NCBI GenBank assembly: GCA_036939355.1
Contig: JALLAP010000762.1
Coordinates: 1 to 10,570, forward strand
Reading direction: 5' to 3'
DNA from: Thalassiosira profunda
Taxonomy: Eukaryota > Bacillariophyta > Thalassiosirophyceae > Thalassiosirales > Thalassiosiraceae
Length of the DNA: 10,570 bases
The position numbers and the translations under genes were made by a program. This document shows positions 7,653-10,570 of the stretch, piece after piece. The notes under the pieces were generated by a model. The model was not told the origin of the DNA. It saw only the letters and a list, made by a program, of their open reading frames with translations, and searched no databases. How positions within the stretch are numbered: the stretch's first letter is position 1; the number at the start of each line of letters is the position of its first letter.

Positions 7653-7904
7653 CACAACAGGTGACGCGCCTAGGAGCGACGAGGTGGTTGTGGACGGAGT
7701 TTGGGCGGGGTTTGTCTTTTGTCTTGCCTTTGCAAAGCTGAATTTGGGTGGCTCAGAATGCATCATCTTGCGACATAAAAAGAACGCCCCCTCCCCCAAC
7801 ACCACACCCTGCGCCTGCGGCTCGCCCCGAGACCTCCACCACTGAGTCCCTCGCTGCGCGGCGGCGCTCGCCATCCCTCCACTGGCGCATTAGGCAGGGG
7901 CGGC
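7653..7904. promoter_or_regulatory. divergent intergenic region between helicase and SMYD gene
   Basis: The 252 bp separate the preferred helicase start from the methyltransferase start, so both promoters should lie here. On the plus strand ATAAAAAG (7775-7782) followed by a C-rich tract sits about 125 bp ahead of the methyltransferase ATG and is a weak TATA-like candidate. If the helicase really begins at 7874, most of this is coding and only 30 bp remain between the start codons. Confidence 0.4.
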
Positions 7905-10024
7905 ATGTCTCTCGAACACTGCAGACGTCATTATGCCTGCTGCATTCCCCACTCAAACTCAGATGCACCGATATCCTTGCCCGATGATGATGGCTCCGAG
8001 AGCGAGGGCCGTCCGCGTCGCGCCTGTCGCTACCTCAAAGGCCACGCCCCCGCGTCTCCCAGCTTGGTCATCAAATCCGGCCCGCACGGCCACCACGCTG
8101 TCGCCTCCCAGGATATTGCCGCGGGATCCGTGATCGTCCAGTGCCTGCCCCTCGCTCACTCGATATTGACGCCTCCGGGGAGTTCCATCTTGGATGAGGA
8201 AGACGACGACGATGGCACCCGCAGGCGGTGCGCCCGCTGCTTCGCCCAAGAGGGTGACGAGGATGCGAGCGGCGCGAGGAAGGAAAAGTTTGGGAGGTGC
8301 TCAAAGTGCCGTGCGAGGTTCTACTGCTCTCGTTCTTGCCAGGTACGGATGTTGAGTTGCAAATGCAGATGATTGGTGATATATCTTTTCAACACATGCT
8401 CACAACACGCACTTGCACAGGCCGGCGATTGGGCCGAGCAGCACAAACTGGAGTGCCGCTACTTTGTCAAACGACGCAAACAATCTCGTACTGCAGGCAT
8501 ACCGTTGCATAACAGCGGTCCGGAAGAAGATGCCATTCCTTTGATATTGCGGACCTTCTGCTCGTTAAAAAGGATTAGGGACGAGTCCAACGATGAATCA
8601 GCGAAGGAAGCAGGCGATGCAGCAAAGGATGATGTTGGACATGGGCTGGTATCCTGTGTCCCTGATCACTTTGCATCGCTGATGGTGTCCCTGGAAGAGC
8701 AAAGATCGAACAATGGCACCGCATTCGACGGATCGATGGGGCTAGCCAGAGACCTGATGGAAGCCTTCGCGAATGGACCATCATCCACGGGCGAAGATGC
8801 AACAACTAAAGACGCAGCATCAATATGCGTTTGGGGCTATGAGGCCGACAGCAACAAAGATGGACGCTGCACTCCCGATCAAGCCATACGCAGAACCTTG
8901 GATGCGTTCCGGCGAAACAACTTTGGCATCGTCAACTCCCTCCACTCCCCGATCGGCGAGGGCGTGTACCCCTGCGCCGCGTTGCTGAACCNACTTTGGC
9001 ATCGTCAACTCCCTCCACTCCCCGATCGGCGAGGGCGTGTACCCCTGCGCCGCGTTGCTGAACCACTCGTGTTGGCCCAACTGCATTCTGCGCTACAAAC
9101 TTGGTTCAAAAAAGGACGAAGCTGGAACGTACCACCCACCGATACTGCAAATTGTCGCTTGTAGGGACATTGTGAAAGGCGAGGAGCTCTGCCACAGTTA
9201 CGTGGATCTCGCGCTGAACACCAAGGAGAGGCAAGCGCGGCTGTTGGACACGCATGGATTTGTCTGCGATTGCGCAAGGTGTGAAAAGGGCGGGTGCACG
9301 ATCGAGCTGCCAGAGGATAGAGAGAAATGGACGCTGTATCCTTTGACGAAGGAGTTTCAAGCGTCGGCAGCGTCTGGCGAGACCAAATTGGACTTGGTGA
9401 ATGTTGATATTGAAGATGCCATGACTGCCTCTTCTGGGCTGAGCGAAGTGGATATCGCTCGCATAACAGAACAATCGCAAATGTTGCAGCAGAGGGCGAG
9501 CCAGTTGATGATAGAGGGAAACACCGACGGAGAATTGCACAGCCTCCAGCAGGCCACAAACATGTACACTGCTCCTGGGAAAGGAAAGTGGGTGACCCCG
9601 TTCCATACTCAGCTCTACTCCGCTCGGTGTGCGTATCTCTCTGCACTCATCCCGAACGGCCGCATCGAGCCGGCGGTGGAGCAGTGCGAGCACATCGTGT
9701 CCTTTTTGGCGGTGGCATTCTCCCACGTGGTAAACCACCCGCTGCTGGGGCTGCAGCTCTACACGCTGGGCGACCTCTGCGCCGCCCTGGCTTCAATGGA
9801 GGATGGAGATGCTGCCAGGGGATCGAGCCTTACATGGGATGAAAAGTCCAAAGTTACTTATCAATGGGCAAAGAGGATTATGATTGTCACGCACGGCGTG
9901 GACGATCCAATGGTGAAGACGCTNAGTTACTTATCAATGGGCAAAGAGGATTATGATTGTCACGCACGGCGTGGACGATCCAATGGTGAAGACGTTGGAG
10001 CACAATCTTTCTGGCGGCGAGTAG
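7905..10024 (+). CDS. SMYD-family SET and MYND-domain protein lysine methyltransferase (two assembly breaks)
   Basis: SMYD enzymes transfer methyl groups from S-adenosylmethionine to protein lysines in nucleus or cytosol; the substrate here is unknown. Exon 1 is 7905-8342 and exon 2 starts at 8421. Counting each 72-bp duplication once gives 631 residues ending at TAG 10022-10024. The first SET part (about 54-86) is followed by a complete MYND zinc finger with ligands C109, C112, C132, C135, C141, C145, H154 and C158. An acidic linker (about 165-285) leads to the SET core with NHSC (336-339), GEEL (375-378) and Tyr382, the likely active-site tyrosine. Post-SET cysteines are 404, 406 and 409. 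The helical C-terminal region (about 475-625) includes HPLLGLQLYTLG and a THG motif typical of SMYD proteins. The Met at 7905 is the only in-frame one in exon 1. As assembled, frame changes occur at n8992 and n9924. The usual GxG near the first SET strand reads G62-H-H. Confidence 0.88.
8343..8420 (+). other. predicted intron, 78 bp, phase 0
   Basis: The donor is CAG|GTACGG at 8343 and the acceptor is TTGCACAG ending at 8420. The length is a multiple of three, but retention would add a TGA after nine codons. Splicing places Ala147 directly after Gln146 and completes the MYND finger, with the ligands before the intron (to C145) and after it (H154, C158) at normal family spacing. Confidence 0.9.
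8920..9064 (+). repeat. 72-bp perfect direct repeat around a single n, probable assembly join
   Basis: Bases 8920-8991 and 8993-9064 are identical, separated only by n at 8992. The repeated segment codes for the SET-core stretch leading to NHSC. Keeping one copy removes 73 bp, brings the two flanking frames into register and gives an uninterrupted LLNHSCWPNC. This is what unmerged overlapping contig ends look like. It is much less likely to be a real tandem duplication, which would break a conserved catalytic domain. Confidence 0.9.
9852..9996 (+). repeat. 72-bp direct repeat around a single n, probable assembly join
   Basis: Bases 9852-9923 and 9925-9996 match at 71 of 72 positions (C at 9922, T at 9995), with n at 9924 between them. 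Counting the segment once restores the C-terminal end of the methyltransferase, with stop at 10022-10024. Without this correction the frame runs on into the antisense of the next gene to 10194. Confidence 0.88.
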
Positions 10025-10049
10025 GTTCCTTCCATCAGATGGACGCCAT

Positions 10050-10570
10050 TTACCCCATGGAGGGGCTCCGCTTCCTCTTCTTCCCATCTTCGGCATCCGC
10101 TGGAATGCCGCCGAGGACTAGGCTAGGATCAGCCAGAAGAAGGCTGTACGCCAACGAATCTTTGTCGTTGCTCGCTGCAATCATGAATGGGTAGAGTCCC
10201 GATGCAGGGTCTGGCACCCTCGCAGCCTTGGGATTCGCCTGAAAGACATCCATAACAACATCAAAGGGAGCAGTGTCGCTTTCGGCAGCGTGGTGGAGGG
10301 TGAGCCTGCCATCCTTGTCGGGCTTCGACGCCATGCTCGGGTGTGTGTCTAGAACAAAGCGAACATGCGTCCAATCAGGGACAGTGCCAGAGATCTGGCT
10401 CGGCCAGCCAGATTTCGACGCAGAGAGGTGCACGAGACATTTGTTGAGGATGTCTTGAATTGGATCAACTCCATTCTCTGTCCCCCCGAGCGCCTTCAGG
10501 AGTGCAGAGAGACGCCCTTGCTTCGATTTCGCCCAGTTGCCGAATTGGAGATGCTCGTCGCTTCCGCCAC
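10050..10570 (-). CDS. ankyrin-repeat-like protein, C-terminal fragment (5' end outside window)
   Basis: The minus-strand frame is open from the right edge (first full codon at 10568) to TAA at 10050-10052, giving 172 residues of a longer protein. There is no need for a start codon inside the window. Residues 65-153 resemble divergent ankyrin repeats: DKDGRLTLHHAA (84-95) is a good repeat core, followed by a helix, a loop with NPKAARVPD (112-120), then LYPFMIAAS and a third partial repeat ending LLLADPSLV. Such repeats bind other proteins; no partner or location can be inferred. The C terminus is basic (KKRKR at 163-167), which could be a nuclear signal. It converges on the methyltransferase gene, with 25 bp between the two stop codons. 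Upstream of residue 65 I recognise nothing. Confidence 0.75.
   Translation of the reverse strand, partial: GGSDEHLQFGNWAKSKQGRLSALLKALGGTENGVDPIQDILNKCLVHLSASKSGWPSQISGTVPDWTHVRFVLDTHPSMASKPDKDGRLTLHHAAESDTAPFDVVMDVFQANPKAARVPDPASGLYPFMIAASNDKDSLAYSLLLADPSLVLGGIPADAEDGKKRKRSPSMG

Noticed and set aside
6727..7845. 372-codon plus-strand open frame opposite the helicase
   Set aside because: The minus strand encodes all DEAD-box motifs here; the antisense translation has no recognisable domain.
7653..7874. 74-codon N-terminal extension of the helicase
   Set aside because: It would leave 30 bp between divergent start codons and matches nothing in the family; still possible, since the ATG contexts at 7874 and 7766 are acceptable.
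9925..10194. Continuation of the methyltransferase frame past n9924 to 10194
   Set aside because: It depends on the unmerged duplicate; with the segment counted once the frame ends at 10022-10024, and the extension is antisense to the ankyrin-like gene.

Overview
The window looks like nuclear DNA of a centric diatom, most likely a Thalassiosira with a GC-rich genome such as T. oceanica. This is an inference, not a database result. It rests on the compact gene layout, few and short GT-AG introns, secretory membrane proteins with Pro-Thr linkers of the 'RPTPRPT' kind, an ankyrin-like protein of a style common in diatoms, and single-n scaffold joins typical of a draft assembly. I see no bacterial operon, mobile element, CRISPR array or RNA gene.

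Layout: five genes on alternating strands. (1) 362-2908, minus: an 848-residue single-pass membrane protein. (2) 3295-5708, plus, one intron: a 713-residue paralog of gene 1. The two start codons face away from each other across 386 bp. (3) 5787-7652, minus: a DEAD-box RNA helicase of the DDX49/Dbp8 type, a nucleolar factor of small-subunit ribosome assembly. (4) 7905-10024, plus, one 78-bp intron: a SMYD-type (SET plus MYND) protein lysine methyltransferase. (5) 10050-10570, minus, running off the right edge: the C-terminal end of an ankyrin-repeat-like protein. The convergent gaps are only 78 and 25 bp, so 3' untranslated regions must overlap or be extremely short.

Genes 1 and 2 are the most interesting part. 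Both have a signal peptide, a luminal or extracellular cysteine module containing C-x2-SFPLAP, PLC and RRLD, a Pro-Thr linker, an unrecognised alpha/beta-looking domain (shared VRGPxDxxDFALS), and a WWxWL...CCVCG transmembrane segment. Each ends in a long basic cytosolic tail with Lys clusters and RRxS phosphosite-like motifs. Gene 1 has duplicated its four-cysteine module and separated the copies with an Asn/Gly-rich spacer; gene 2 carries an intron inside the same module. I know no named function. They could be surface receptors or proteins of an internal membrane such as the silica deposition vesicle.

Gene 4 as written is broken twice, at n8992 and n9924. In each place a 72-bp stretch is repeated on both sides of the single n. 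Counting each duplicate once (73 bp removed) restores the reading frame and a full SET and C-terminal helical domain, so these are almost certainly assembly joins rather than mutations. The leftmost 361 bp hold no gene that I can support.
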